Position numbers and translations under genes: made by a program. The notes beneath the pieces were generated by a model that saw nothing but the letters and a program-made list of their open reading frames with translations, was not told the DNA's origin and ran no database searches. Shown in pieces: positions 8,041-16,554 of a DNA stretch of 38,152 nucleotides (positions are counted from its first letter, which is position 1; each line of letters opens with the position of its first letter). The DNA is from Anaerophaga thermohalophila DSM 12881 (GTDB lineage Bacteria; Bacteroidota; Bacteroidia; Bacteroidales; Marinilabiliaceae), in the NCBI RefSeq assembly GCF_000191885.1, contig NZ_AEWI01000032.1, positions 1-38,152 of the forward strand, in the 5' to 3' direction.

Positions 8041-10226
8041 ATTGTAATTTTAGTGCGTTCATTTTCTTCATGTTCTTCTTCTGTACAAGGAATTCCGTCG
8101 GCACAGTCATTTATTAGCTGCTGTTCTCCAAATCCTTTTGCAGAAATGCGTGACGGATTTATGCCTGCACTTTCCAGATAAGCAGCCACAGACTGTGCTC
8201 TTTGTCTGGAATTATGAAGATTGGTTTCAGCATCTCCTCTTGAACTGGTGTGTACACCGATTTCTATAATCCATGACTCATTGTCTTTCAACAATTGTGA
8301 GACAGCATCCAACAGGAGTTGAGAACCGTTGACTGTGTCCAGGCTGTTTTGTTCGTAAGAAATACTCAGCGGATATGATTTCCCGGTTAATGCAGGCTCG
8401 AGTTCAAGACCGGCCAATTGATTAAGATCGACATAACCGGTATCTCTTCCGGATGTGGAATAGGGAAGGCCGGACGGGAAATATCCCGGTTTATAGAAAA
8501 CTATGTAATAATTTGAATAAGGATTCAGTTTTAATCTAAAGGAGCCGTCATTTTCTGTACGCATTGTATCTGTTTCCGAACCGGGGGCATGAATGAATAA
8601 GGAAACGGATGGAACCGGAACGTTGCCGGGAGCTCTTGTGAGAATCCCTTTAACACCATATACCGGCTTGGGGCTAAGAGCAACCATTACAGTGTCTTCA
8701 TGATTGCTGAGTGAGAATGATTCTTCGAAAGGATAAAAATATTCTTCGGCGGCGATTATTGTAATCTCTTTCGAGATGGTATCGGACAGAAAAAATGAGC
8801 CGTCGTGGTCGGTTGTAATATCCTGGATATAGTTTCCTTGATTGTCGAGTATTCCTAAAATGGCACCCGAAACAGGTTCTTTGGTGTTTTTATCAATGAC
8901 AATACCCTGAAATTTTCTTTGAGGTTTTTCAAAGATGACCGGGTGCAAAACTTCGAACTTATAGATGTCATCGCTGCCTGTGCCTCCCGGGCGGTTAGAG
9001 GCAAAATAGCCTTTTCTTCCACCGCGTTCGATAAAAATAGAGAAATCGTCTTTTGATGAGTTAATTGGGTATCCCATGTTTTTCACTACGTATTCCCCCT
9101 CAATTTCTTTGGCAACGAATAAGTCAAGTCCTCCAAGTCCGGGGTGTCCGTCAGAGGAGAAATAGAGAAGGCCTTTATTGTCGACGAAGGGGAACATCTC
9201 GTCACCCGGGGTATTAATTTCATCGCCGGCATTGACGGGTTGTCCCCATTTCTGATTTTGTTTTTCAACGTAGTATATATCCGTTCCACCGTTGCCACCG
9301 GGCATATCGGATACAAACCAGAGTCTGTTCCCGTCTTCTGTCAAAAAAGCATGAGCGCAGGAATAAGAGGGGTCGTTAAAGGGCAGCTCTTCCGGCGTGG
9401 TCCAGCTTCCATCGGGTTTTCTTCTGGAATAAACGATGCTGAGCCTGTTGAAACCGTTATCTCGTTTCGTCTTAATAAGAGAGTGAAATATGTTGCGGGT
9501 AATGAATATCTCTGTTCCATGAATATTGAAAGATACTGGTCCATCATTATAACGGGTTTTAAAATCGGTGACATAAATTTCGGGTGACATAAACGAGTTT
9601 CCGTAGTGTTCGGCACGGAAAATGTTCAGGAATGACCCTCCTTCGTTGTTTTTTAAAACTATCCCGGCCGGGCGGGAGGAGGTAAAATACATGATTCCGT
9701 TTTGAATGAGTGGCGAAAAATCAGAATACCGGCTGTTAAAATTTACTTCGGAAACTGTATAATTTTTTTCCTGTAATAGTTTTTGTGCAAGGTTATCTTT
9801 ATTCTCCCAGAGCTTGGCTCTTTGGTCATGGGGGTTTTCTTCAATGAACTTTTTTATGGCCTGACCGGCCTCTATATATTTGCCATTGTATCTGAGTGTT
9901 TGTGAAAAGTAATACAAATCATCTCCGCTGAGATTTTCGAGGCCGACTTCTTTAAAAACGGCTTCCGCCATGTTTTGATCATTGGTTTCGATATAAGCTC
10001 TGGCGAGTCTGATTTTCGATGAATCGGGAATTTCCTCTTTCCTGTTTACGTCGCGGTAGAGTTGAATGGCTGTCGAATAATCCATTTCATCAAAAGCCGT
10101 CTTTGCTTTTTGTAGTCGCTTATATGCAGAGCGACTAAGCTCTGCTTCCTGATTTTGGGCAATCGCCCCGCCCATAGCGGCAGTAAAAAGAAGTGAAGCC
10201 AGAAGTATTAACGGTTTCAATGTCAT
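8028..10226 (-). CDS. PorE-like protein: TPR, PD40 beta-propeller, carboxypeptidase-regulatory-like domain, OmpA C-terminal domain
   Basis: This 732-residue envelope protein has the domain order described for PorE of the type IX secretion system, where it links the PorP-type component to peptidoglycan. Residues 1-23 are a signal peptide (MTLKPLILLASLLFTAAMGG). TPR helices lie at about 30-150. PD40 propeller blades lie at about 165-420 (repeated LYFSSDGHPGLGGLDLF, GYFASNRPGGTGSDDIY). A carboxypeptidase-regulatory-like fold spans about 430-600 (FQGIVIDKNTKEPVSGAI). The OmpA domain starts near 620, with HNSRQRAQSVAAYL, ISAKGFGE and NERTKI. The signal has no lipobox Cys, whereas PorE of Porphyromonas is a lipoprotein. 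The ATG at 10226 is preferred over an adjoining TTG at 10229. It is the third gene after the Calx-beta cargo and PorP. Confidence 0.85.
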   Translation of the reverse strand: MTLKPLILLASLLFTAAMGGAIAQNQEAELSRSAYKRLQKAKTAFDEMDYSTAIQLYRDVNRKEEIPDSSKIRLARAYIETNDQNMAEAVFKEVGLENLSGDDLYYFSQTLRYNGKYIEAGQAIKKFIEENPHDQRAKLWENKDNLAQKLLQEKNYTVSEVNFNSRYSDFSPLIQNGIMYFTSSRPAGIVLKNNEGGSFLNIFRAEHYGNSFMSPEIYVTDFKTRYNDGPVSFNIHGTEIFITRNIFHSLIKTKRDNGFNRLSIVYSRRKPDGSWTTPEELPFNDPSYSCAHAFLTEDGNRLWFVSDMPGGNGGTDIYYVEKQNQKWGQPVNAGDEINTPGDEMFPFVDNKGLLYFSSDGHPGLGGLDLFVAKEIEGEYVVKNMGYPINSSKDDFSIFIERGGRKGYFASNRPGGTGSDDIYKFEVLHPVIFEKPQRKFQGIVIDKNTKEPVSGAILGILDNQGNYIQDITTDHDGSFFLSDTISKEITIIAAEEYFYPFEESFSLSNHEDTVMVALSPKPVYGVKGILTRAPGNVPVPSVSLFIHAPGSETDTMRTENDGSFRLKLNPYSNYYIVFYKPGYFPSGLPYSTSGRDTGYVDLNQLAGLELEPALTGKSYPLSISYEQNSLDTVNGSQLLLDAVSQLLKDNESWIIEIGVHTSSRGDAETNLHNSRQRAQSVAAYLESAGINPSRISAKGFGEQQLINDCADGIPCTEEEHEENERTKITILNR

Positions 10227-10296
10227 CAACCATAATTTTTATGCACAAAATAGTCATTTTTTTATAAGTCTGAACACAATACACCGTTAAACTTTT

Positions 10297-10319
10297 ACAA
10301 CTAACTGTTAGTTAGTTGT
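10297..10319. promoter_or_regulatory. Short perfect hairpin upstream of the PorE-like gene
   Basis: ACAACTAACT (10297-10306) pairs exactly with AGTTAGTTGT (10310-10319) around GTT. It lies in the 231-bp gap between the PorP/SprF gene and the PorE-like gene, about 70 bp upstream of the latter's start. It could be an operator or an intercistronic hairpin. The function is unknown. Confidence 0.35.
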
Positions 10320-10457
10320 TTATGAAACCGGAGAAGTCAATCACATCGCGCTCATAATAAAAACTTTGTGTCTCTCAGTTTCCGTAGCTTTGGCGCAGAA
10401 TTACTTTTTATCATTGCGTTTAAGCCTTTTTCAACAGACTATTGTGACCAGGCAAGT

Positions 10458-11405
10458 TCAAAAATTTCGGGGAGAGACTACTTTTTCTTTTGTTGTCTTC
10501 CCGAACTCATAACTAACAACAATTTCATGGCTGCCGTTGTTGAAAGGTCTCATATCGGCACTGGAAAAATCGTAAGCGTATCCAATCAGGAGTTGCGGGT
10601 TTATGTGCATCCCGACCAGAAGGGAAAGACTCTCATCCGGTCGGTAAGAGACGCCTGCCTCATAAGTTTCACGAAGAAGAAGACGGGCAGTAATGTCGGC
10701 AGAGAAAGGGGCACCTTCAACAATCCTTGTTATGAACGAGGGTTTAAGAACCATTTGTGATCCTACGTTGACATCGAATCCTGCCATCACGAAAAAGTGT
10801 CGTTTCAGTGTGTGCATCTGCTCTTCCGGAGAGTTATTATTCCCCAGTTCTGTTTGAAATAAGCGGGGGAGCGATACGCCGGCGTAATATTTCGGGGAGT
10901 AGAGATAAAGTCCGAAACCGGCATTGGGAATAAATTTTTGTTCCAGGTCTTTGCTGAAGGAAGGGTCTGTTTCATCAACATTCAAACTGCTTAAACCTAC
11001 ATGATAGTTGTACAGGCCTCCGTTTAGTCCCATGGAAAGTATTGTTTTTTCTGTAATGTTGACACGGTAAGCATAGCTGAAATTCAGAAATAAATTGTTA
11101 ACAGGGCCGTATTCGTCGGAGACCAGTGAAAGGCCTAATCCCATGGTATGATCATTCAGAGGAGTATGGGCGGCAAAGTTGTGGGTTCTTGGTGCCCCGT
11201 CAAGACCTACCCACTGCAGTCTGGAAAGCAATACCATGCTTAAGGCGTCGCGCGTGCCGGTATATGCAGGATTGATGGTAATAATGTTATGCATGTACTG
11301 TGTATACATCGGTTCCTGCTGCGAAAAAGTTTTTTGAGTGAACAAAAACCCAACCAGCATTAATGCGAATGAGATGTATGTTTTTATATGCGCTGATATC
11401 TTCAT
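10458..11405 (-). CDS. PorP/SprF family type IX secretion system membrane protein
   Basis: This 315-residue outer-membrane barrel has a signal peptide at residues 1-28 (ending TFSQQ). The family opening follows: EPMYTQYMHNIITINPAYTG, then RLQWVGLDGAPRTHNFAAHT and MGLGLSLVSDEYGPVN. These are the most conserved PorP/SprF segments and fit better here than in the paralogue at 177-1217. Late barrel strands include LLVGMHINPQLLIGYAYDF and HEIVVSYEFG. It begins 24 bp after the Calx-beta type B cargo gene and precedes the PorE-like gene on the same strand. Such cargo-PorP-OmpA trios are a recurrent Bacteroidota arrangement. Its likely role is to deliver or hold the adjacent cargo at the surface. ATG at 11405. 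Confidence 0.93.
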   Translation of the reverse strand: MKISAHIKTYISFALMLVGFLFTQKTFSQQEPMYTQYMHNIITINPAYTGTRDALSMVLLSRLQWVGLDGAPRTHNFAAHTPLNDHTMGLGLSLVSDEYGPVNNLFLNFSYAYRVNITEKTILSMGLNGGLYNYHVGLSSLNVDETDPSFSKDLEQKFIPNAGFGLYLYSPKYYAGVSLPRLFQTELGNNNSPEEQMHTLKRHFFVMAGFDVNVGSQMVLKPSFITRIVEGAPFSADITARLLLRETYEAGVSYRPDESLSLLVGMHINPQLLIGYAYDFSSADMRPFNNGSHEIVVSYEFGKTTKEKVVSPRNF

Positions 11406-11428
11406 TGGTATAATAATTTCAACATTTG

Positions 11429-14400
11429 CTATTGAATGATATAGAAATACCCGCTTACCTTTTTATTGATATCTCTGACAGTGATGATGTAATAATAGGT
11501 GCCGGATGGCAACTTTTTGCCAATAGTAATGCCGGTGTTAGATGTTCCGTCCCATTCACCCGAAAATTTGTCTTGTTTGTAAACTATATTGCCCCAACGA
11601 TTGAAAACGACGAAGCTGACTATGTCGTACCTTTTCACCCAATTTATGCTAAGTGGTTTTTTAGATGAAAAACCTTCAAAAACCTCAAAGCACGGATCGG
11701 AATCCAGGTAGTCGGGTATTCCGTCCTGATCACAATCACCACGTTCTTCTTCAGCATCGGGAATGTCATCGTCGTCGCTGTCGGTATCCAGGTAATCCGG
11801 GGTGCCGTCCCTGTCAGAATCTCCGTAACCTTCCACTTCTGTGGGAATGCCGTCTTCATCATGGTCAACAACTTCGACAACGTTAATTGTAACTGTTGCG
11901 TTCGAGCAAAGTTGCGGGGTGCCGTTATCACATATTTCATACCCGAAGCTGTCTGTTCCGAAAAAAGCCTGATTTGGTGTATAGGTAAAAGTTCCGTCGG
12001 GATTTATATTCAAGGTTCCGTTCTCCGGAAATAAAACAGGCACTGTATTGATCTTTAATTCGTGACCATCAGGGTCCGTGTCGTTATCCAGCAAAGAGCT
12101 ACCAATCAATACCAGGTCCTGTCTGCCCTCAAACTCGTCGTCCTCCGGAGTCGGTGGCCGGTTGGCCTGGTCGTTATCGAGGTTGGTTACTTCGACTGTA
12201 AATGTCAAGTTATGATAGTTTTGGTCCGAAGCGGATGCGTCCACCATAAAATCAATGCTATATTGAATGTCACCGTCCGCTTCATCGTCATCTATCCCTG
12301 TTATTGTTACTGTTTGCGGTTGATTCCAGTTCACGGGGGTAAAAATGAATTCCTCGTTGTTTATCGTTCCTTCTGTCTCGTCTATTCCCGTTGCCCTGAT
12401 GATTACGGTGGAGGCCGGCCTACTGGATAATTGTAGTGAAAAGTTGTCGGAGGTTCCGCTTTCGGAGGTTTCCAGCGAAGGGTTTTCCGGATATGTTATC
12501 AATCCTGAAGTGTCATTGTCTGTATTTGTTACCTCAGCAGGAACAGAAAGATTATGATAGGCTTCATCTGAACTCTCGTTAACTACAGAAAATATCAGTG
12601 TGTAAGAAATGTTCCCGTCTACTTCGTTGTCGTCAACACCTGTAACTGTTATTACTTGCGGTTCATCCCAGTTTTCCGGGGTAAAGGTTAACCGATTGGA
12701 GTTGAGTGTTCCCTCGGATGTGTCGAGTCCTGTAATTTCGATGACAACATCAGTAGCCGGCTGAGTATTTAAAAGGATAGCAATATTATCAGAGGTTCCC
12801 GATTCTGAAGTAGTAGTTCCGGCATCGGAAATTATTTGTTTTATACCTGCGATGTCATCGTCCAGCACGGTGGCGGTAATTTCCTGCTGTTCCCCGATGG
12901 TAGCATCTGAAGCTGACAAGATGGCAACGGTTATCGTTTCGTCTCCTTCGGCTTCAAAATCATTTGTTCCGGTCAAAGTGATGGTTTCTTCCAATTGGCC
13001 AGATGGAATGGTGACTGAATTAATTCGTCCTGAATAGTCGTTGCTGGCAGATGTGCCCGAATATTCCAACTCAACAGTAACTTCGCGGGTGGATGCATGA
13101 TTCAACCCGACACTGATAATAGCAGAACCACCGTCTTCCGTAAATGGGGAACCGGTTAACTGAAGGTTAACCACCGGTTCGGTCTGTGCATCTTCAATAG
13201 TTATGGCAGCTTCCTGGATGCCTCCGATTGAGGCAGAACCACCTGCCACCTGAGAAATAGTTATCTCAAGAATTTCATCACCTTCATAAAGGTTGTCGGC
13301 AATGGCATCAAGAGTGGTAGAACCTGTTGTGTTAGCAGGTGGGATAGAGATTGATGTGGATGTCAGATTGTAGTCATTATCCTCAGTGGTTATATTGGTG
13401 GCTTGAAGCAAAACAATAACTGTTTGCTCGGTTGCATTGCTTAACGAGGTGGTTATGGTACTTGTCCCGTCTTCTACAATGCTTTCTGGGGCTGCTGACA
13501 ATGTTACCAAAGGAGGTTGTTCATCATCCAAAATAAAAATAGTAACATTTTGGGTGCCGTTTTCATAAGCATCTCCACCCGAAACTAATGATATTGATAG
13601 CGTCAGACTTTCACTGTCCTCATAAATATTGTCATCAATGGCTTCAAGGGTTGTCTCACCCGACAAACTTCCTGCCGGTATAGTAATAGCATCAGATTCC
13701 AGTTGATAATCTTCATTTTCAGTAGAACCGTTGCTGATGGATAGGTTGACTACAACCGGTTCAATAGTTCGCCTGTTAAGGGTGGCCGTTATGTTGGTTG
13801 TCCCGTTGTTTTCAGAGATAGATACGGGTTGAGCGGAAAGTGAAACGTGAGGTGGAGCCTCATCATCTTCAATGGTTATGGTAGCCGAAGCAGGCGTTCC
13901 GATGATAAAACCTTCCGGGACATCAGATATTTCGACGGTCAGTGTTTCATTCCCTTCATAAATATCATCGTTGGTAGCAGAGAGAGAGGCCGTTCCGGTT
14001 GTTTCACCTGCAGTGATTGAGATGGAAGCAGGAAGGGTGTAATCACCGGAAGACGCCGTACCACCAATAACGGCCAGGTCTATTGTGATGTCGTTATCCG
14101 TTGCCCCCGACAGAGTTGCCGTAAGTATTGAGGAGCCTGTATTTTCGGCAACAGATGTTGGTGAAGTGCTGAGCGTAACAGTCGGAGCGGTCTGCTGATC
14201 AGTAATGGTGATAACTTCCGGTTGTTGTGTTGCTTCAACGGCGCCTCCGCCTGAAACGCCTGAAATATCAATTTGTACTTGTTCATCGCCTTCAAAGAGT
14301 CCGTCGTCAACGGCAGAAATGGATGTTGTTGCCGAAGTTTGTCCGGCGATGATGGTGATGTTCGCGGAAGCCAGATTGTAGTCGGCTGACTGAGTATCGA

Positions 14401-14929
14401 TATTAGTAGCTTCGAGGTTGACCGTTACATCTTCGTAAGTGGCATTACTGAGTGTTGCGGTAATGGTGGAACTCTGCCCTTCTCCGATAGAAGAAGGATT
14501 GACCGAAAGCGTTATAGAGGGGATGTCTTCTGAGTCGGTAATGGTAGCGATGACTTGTTGATGATGCCACTTTTCTCTAGCATTAGTAACCGAGCTAATA
14601 TCAACGATTATTGTTTCGTCGTTTTCGTAAATGCTGTCATCGATTCCGGTAATGACTGAGGTTCCTGTAGTGGTATTTGATGCAATTGTTATTACATTAT
14701 TGGCAGAATAGTCGGTTCCCGGGATAGCTGTTCCCGTGAATGTCAAGTCTACTGTTATTTCCGAAGCAATAGTATAATCAGTTATCGCAGTGATGGTTGC
14801 CGTTCCGCCATTTTCACTGAAAGGACTTCCCGATAAACTCAATGTTATGTTCTGGCTTTCAGAAAAAAAAGGATAAGAAAATGCCAACAGCGTTATTAAA
14901 ATATTTTTGACATCAGGTTTAAAGTACAT
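11429..14929 (-). CDS. Giant secreted Calx-beta repeat protein with type B T9SS C-terminal domain
   Basis: This 1166-residue surface protein is probably calcium-binding. A signal peptide is at residues 1-25. Six Calx-beta modules of about 100 residues follow to about 640, each opening P-x-V-x-L-S...EN/EDG and containing GDEI or YEGDE acidic turns. Two longer related repeats come next (about 650-880), sharing TSESGTSDN, TFTPENWDEPQVITVTG and the ending LDNDQ. A cadherin-like tandem domain is at about 885-985 (LLDNDTDPDGHEL, DGTFTYTPN). Thrombospondin type 3-like Asp-rich loops follow (DHDEDGIPTEVEGYGDSDRD). The end is a type B domain (FVVFNRWGNIVYK, FSGEWDGTSNTG, LPSGTYYYII). The abundant Asp/Glu loops predict Ca2+-dependent rigidity. 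It is the first gene of the trio with PorP and PorE-like genes. ATG at 14929. Confidence 0.92.
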   Translation of the reverse strand: MYFKPDVKNILITLLAFSYPFFSESQNITLSLSGSPFSENGGTATITAITDYTIASEITVDLTFTGTAIPGTDYSANNVITIASNTTTGTSVITGIDDSIYENDETIIVDISSVTNAREKWHHQQVIATITDSEDIPSITLSVNPSSIGEGQSSTITATLSNATYEDVTVNLEATNIDTQSADYNLASANITIIAGQTSATTSISAVDDGLFEGDEQVQIDISGVSGGGAVEATQQPEVITITDQQTAPTVTLSTSPTSVAENTGSSILTATLSGATDNDITIDLAVIGGTASSGDYTLPASISITAGETTGTASLSATNDDIYEGNETLTVEISDVPEGFIIGTPASATITIEDDEAPPHVSLSAQPVSISENNGTTNITATLNRRTIEPVVVNLSISNGSTENEDYQLESDAITIPAGSLSGETTLEAIDDNIYEDSESLTLSISLVSGGDAYENGTQNVTIFILDDEQPPLVTLSAAPESIVEDGTSTITTSLSNATEQTVIVLLQATNITTEDNDYNLTSTSISIPPANTTGSTTLDAIADNLYEGDEILEITISQVAGGSASIGGIQEAAITIEDAQTEPVVNLQLTGSPFTEDGGSAIISVGLNHASTREVTVELEYSGTSASNDYSGRINSVTIPSGQLEETITLTGTNDFEAEGDETITVAILSASDATIGEQQEITATVLDDDIAGIKQIISDAGTTTSESGTSDNIAILLNTQPATDVVIEITGLDTSEGTLNSNRLTFTPENWDEPQVITVTGVDDNEVDGNISYTLIFSVVNESSDEAYHNLSVPAEVTNTDNDTSGLITYPENPSLETSESGTSDNFSLQLSSRPASTVIIRATGIDETEGTINNEEFIFTPVNWNQPQTVTITGIDDDEADGDIQYSIDFMVDASASDQNYHNLTFTVEVTNLDNDQANRPPTPEDDEFEGRQDLVLIGSSLLDNDTDPDGHELKINTVPVLFPENGTLNINPDGTFTYTPNQAFFGTDSFGYEICDNGTPQLCSNATVTINVVEVVDHDEDGIPTEVEGYGDSDRDGTPDYLDTDSDDDDIPDAEEERGDCDQDGIPDYLDSDPCFEVFEGFSSKKPLSINWVKRYDIVSFVVFNRWGNIVYKQDKFSGEWDGTSNTGITIGKKLPSGTYYYIITVRDINKKVSGYFYIIQ

Positions 14930-15454
14930 ACATGATCCCCGTTACATCTGTTTTGTGAATAATTCAGGCTAAATCCGAAGAAATAAAATTACGGCAAAAC
15001 AAAATGAAAGGAAACCCCTGTTTTGGTGCTAAAGGCTTGTTTTTTGTTCATTATGATGAGCGCGACTGCATGGTTGATGAATTGAAGGTTTTTATGGACA
15101 AACACTATTTATGCCGGATTATCATACCGGAATTTCTTTAGAGCGAGCCTGCCTCCGGACTGTCTAAAAGTATTAAGAATACTCATAAATACAGGATTTG
15201 ATTAAATCCATTTCATTTTGCCCGGTTCAATACTCTGTTAAATTTTTGCAATGCGATGTAGGCCAATTGTTTGAATATGGAGAGGCATGTTTGTTAGAAT
15301 GCAGTGTATCAAGGTTGAAAAAATCCATCTTACATCTAAAATTCTAACGATATATTACGGTTAATAGCCATAAAATACCAAAAAATTGGGATTTCAGGAA
15401 TCCTACCACCGTTGTAGTTTTGCAATCAGAATTTGTTAAACTAAAAAAACATAG

Positions 15455-15535
15455 ATGATGATAAGAGGTTTCTTTATTATGATTTTGATGCTTAGTAGTG
15501 TTATTGTCAATTTTCAGATCGTTAGCTCTGCATGA
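15455..15535 (+). pseudogene. Signal-peptide-only reading frame, probably a truncated gene
   Basis: ATGATGATAAGAGG opens a 26-codon frame encoding MMIRGFFIMILMLSSVIV and ending VSSA before TGA at 15533-15535. The composition is exactly that of an N-terminal export signal (positive residue, long hydrophobic core, small residues at the cleavage site). The frame stops immediately where a GGCGGATT/AATCCGC palindrome begins. An intergenic repeat may have cut off the rest of the gene. A chance hydrophobic frame cannot be excluded. Confidence 0.25.
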
Positions 15536-15781
15536 TGGCGGATTACCTTTGGCTCCTCATCCTTACGCCGTAAAGAATCCGCTATTTTGAAATTGACTAT
15601 GTCTCTTGGCCGGGCGATTGAGGTACTTTTCGATTCCGATCGAGGGGGGCTTTGTATCACGTTTCCAGACGAATTGGTTTATATGTTTAGTAGTTAAAAG
15701 AATTTTATCTGCTTGTAAATTTCATCCGTATAAATTTTATTTATTAAGGTCTGATGCTACTTATTATGCTTTAATTGATTT

Positions 15782-15857
15782 TAGATTCTTCGCTCCGCTT
15801 AGAATGACAGACTGTCTAATGTCATTCTGAGGAGGTAACGACGAAGAATCTGTTACC
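15782..15857. repeat. Palindromic TTCTTCG...AGAATGAC repeat
   Basis: AGATTCTTCGCTCCGCTTAG and AGAATGACA are mirrored by TGTCATTCT and CGAAGAATCT. This gives a long imperfect hairpin around GACTGTCTAA. Repeats of this wording are widespread between genes in Bacteroidota genomes, from general knowledge. It is non-coding. Confidence 0.6.
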
Positions 15858-15888
15858 TGTTTTTGGTTTTTTAGATGATTAAAGGTTA

Positions 15889-16028
15889 ATTATACATGTT
15901 CTTTTGTGAAAATCTTTGTCATGCTCGTTTCATCCGTATAAAATTAGTCTAAGTTATTGGTCTGATGAAACTCGAATGTAAAATTTATAAATTGTTCTTA
16001 TTGTGATAAACCTCGTCATTCTCGTTTC
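15889..16028 (-). repeat. Dispersed ~100-bp repeat, one partial and one full reverse copy
   Basis: A partial unit ends GTCATGCTCGTTTCAT at 15931. It overlaps a full reverse unit that begins TTCATCCGTATAAAATTAGT, continues ATTGGTCTGATGAAACTCG, and ends CGTCATTCTCGTTTCG at 16028. The full unit is diverged (GATGAAACTCGAATG in place of GATGGAACTCGCATG). Confidence 0.75.
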
Positions 16029-16082
16029 GTTTATCTTACGTGGGAGACGACTGAATGTGTGGTGTGTGGTTTTGAATGCCTT

Positions 16083-16150
16083 GACCTAAAGAGTTGCACA
16101 ATATACAGGGTGGTAAGCGAATGACCAAATTTGCTTTTCGACCGAATTAA
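16083..16150 (+). pseudogene. Decayed second GG-leader peptide precursor
   Basis: From 16091 the plus strand reads ELHNIQGGKRMTKFAFRPN followed by TAA (16148-16150). E-L-x-x-I-x-G-G is the typical end of a double-glycine leader in Bacteroidota peptide precursors. The preceding bases encode LDLK in the frame offset by one, so a single-base loss near 16090 would join them as LDLK-ELHNIQGG. No intact start remains. It lies about 160 bp upstream of the intact GG-leader gene, whose own leader ends LQAIQGG. The call rests on this motif match and the neighbour. Confidence 0.45.
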
Positions 16151-16307
16151 TAACCGCTTTATTTAGAATCAATATAAATTTTCTCACTCCAAAATTTTAG
16201 GAGTGCATCGGCATACTTTTATCCTGCATTTCAGAAATCCCGGCCGGAAAATGAATGTGCCGGAAGCCGAAAAGGAGATGAGTAGGCAGAAATTAAAATA
16301 GAGAAAA

Positions 16308-16484
16308 ATGAATAAAATTAGTGTTTTGAAAGAGTCTAAGTTTAAGAGAATGATCCCACAACAACTTCAAGCTATTCAAGGAGGAATGACAGGAACCGGA
16401 ATTTGTCTTTCTTGCAAAAAAAGGGCAAGAAAAATTAGAATAGCAATAGGGACTGAACCATCAGGAGAGACTATTTCCGGGTAA
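16308..16484 (+). CDS. GG-leader peptide precursor (putative RiPP or bacteriocin-like)
   Basis: This 58-residue peptide has a leader at residues 1-26, MNKISVLKESKF followed by KRMIPQQLQAIQGG. The Lys-rich, Leu/Phe-spaced leader ending L-x-x-I-x-G-G matches the double-glycine leader pattern of Bacteroidota natural-product precursors (TIGR04149-like). Such leaders are cut after GG by C39-type peptidase/transporters. The proposed core, residues 27-58, is MTGTGICLSCKKRARK followed by IRIAIGTEPSGETISG. It has a CxxC pair (Cys33, Cys36), five basic residues and a Ser/Thr-rich tail, so crosslinks or disulfides are possible. No modification enzyme or C39 transporter lies in the window. The next gene is a broken S41 peptidase, and a decayed sibling lies upstream. 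The family call rests on the leader only. Confidence 0.6.
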   Translation: MNKISVLKESKFKRMIPQQLQAIQGGMTGTGICLSCKKRARKIRIAIGTEPSGETISG

Positions 16485-16494
16485 ATATTATATG

Positions 16495-16521
16495 GGGAGA
16501 GTGTGCTTTTTTCATTCTCCC
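16495..16521 (+). terminator. Stem-loop after the GG-leader peptide gene
   Basis: GGGAGAGTG (16495-16503) pairs with CATTCTCCC (16513-16521, one G-T pair) around TGCTTTTTT. It lies 10 bp after the peptide's stop and 33 bp before the peptidase start. It may act as a partial terminator that keeps the peptide more abundant than the peptidase. The T-run is inside the loop, so strong intrinsic termination is doubtful. Confidence 0.45.
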
Positions 16522-16554
16522 TTCTCCCTTTATTTTGTTTAAATAGTTAGACCT

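Larger units (their letters stand above)
14930..16307. other. 1.4-kb repeat-rich gap with gene remnants
   Basis: No full-length gene is present. The stretch holds a short signal-peptide-like reading frame (15455-15535), a palindromic TTCTTCG/AGAATGAC repeat (15782-15857), one and a half reverse copies of the ~100-bp dispersed repeat (15889-16028), and a frameshifted GG-leader fragment (16083-16150). The divergent promoters for the Calx-beta operon and the GG-leader peptide should lie in this gap. I could not place them securely. Positions 14940-15450 show nothing recognisable. Confidence 0.6.

Noticed and set aside
10368..10760. 130-residue plus-strand frame over the PorP/SprF 3' end
   Set aside because: It is antisense to a clear PorP/SprF gene and has no recognisable feature; it is a shadow frame.
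15606..15830. 74-residue plus-strand frame
   Set aside because: It runs into the TTCTTCG/AGAATGAC palindromic repeat and shows no protein-like pattern.
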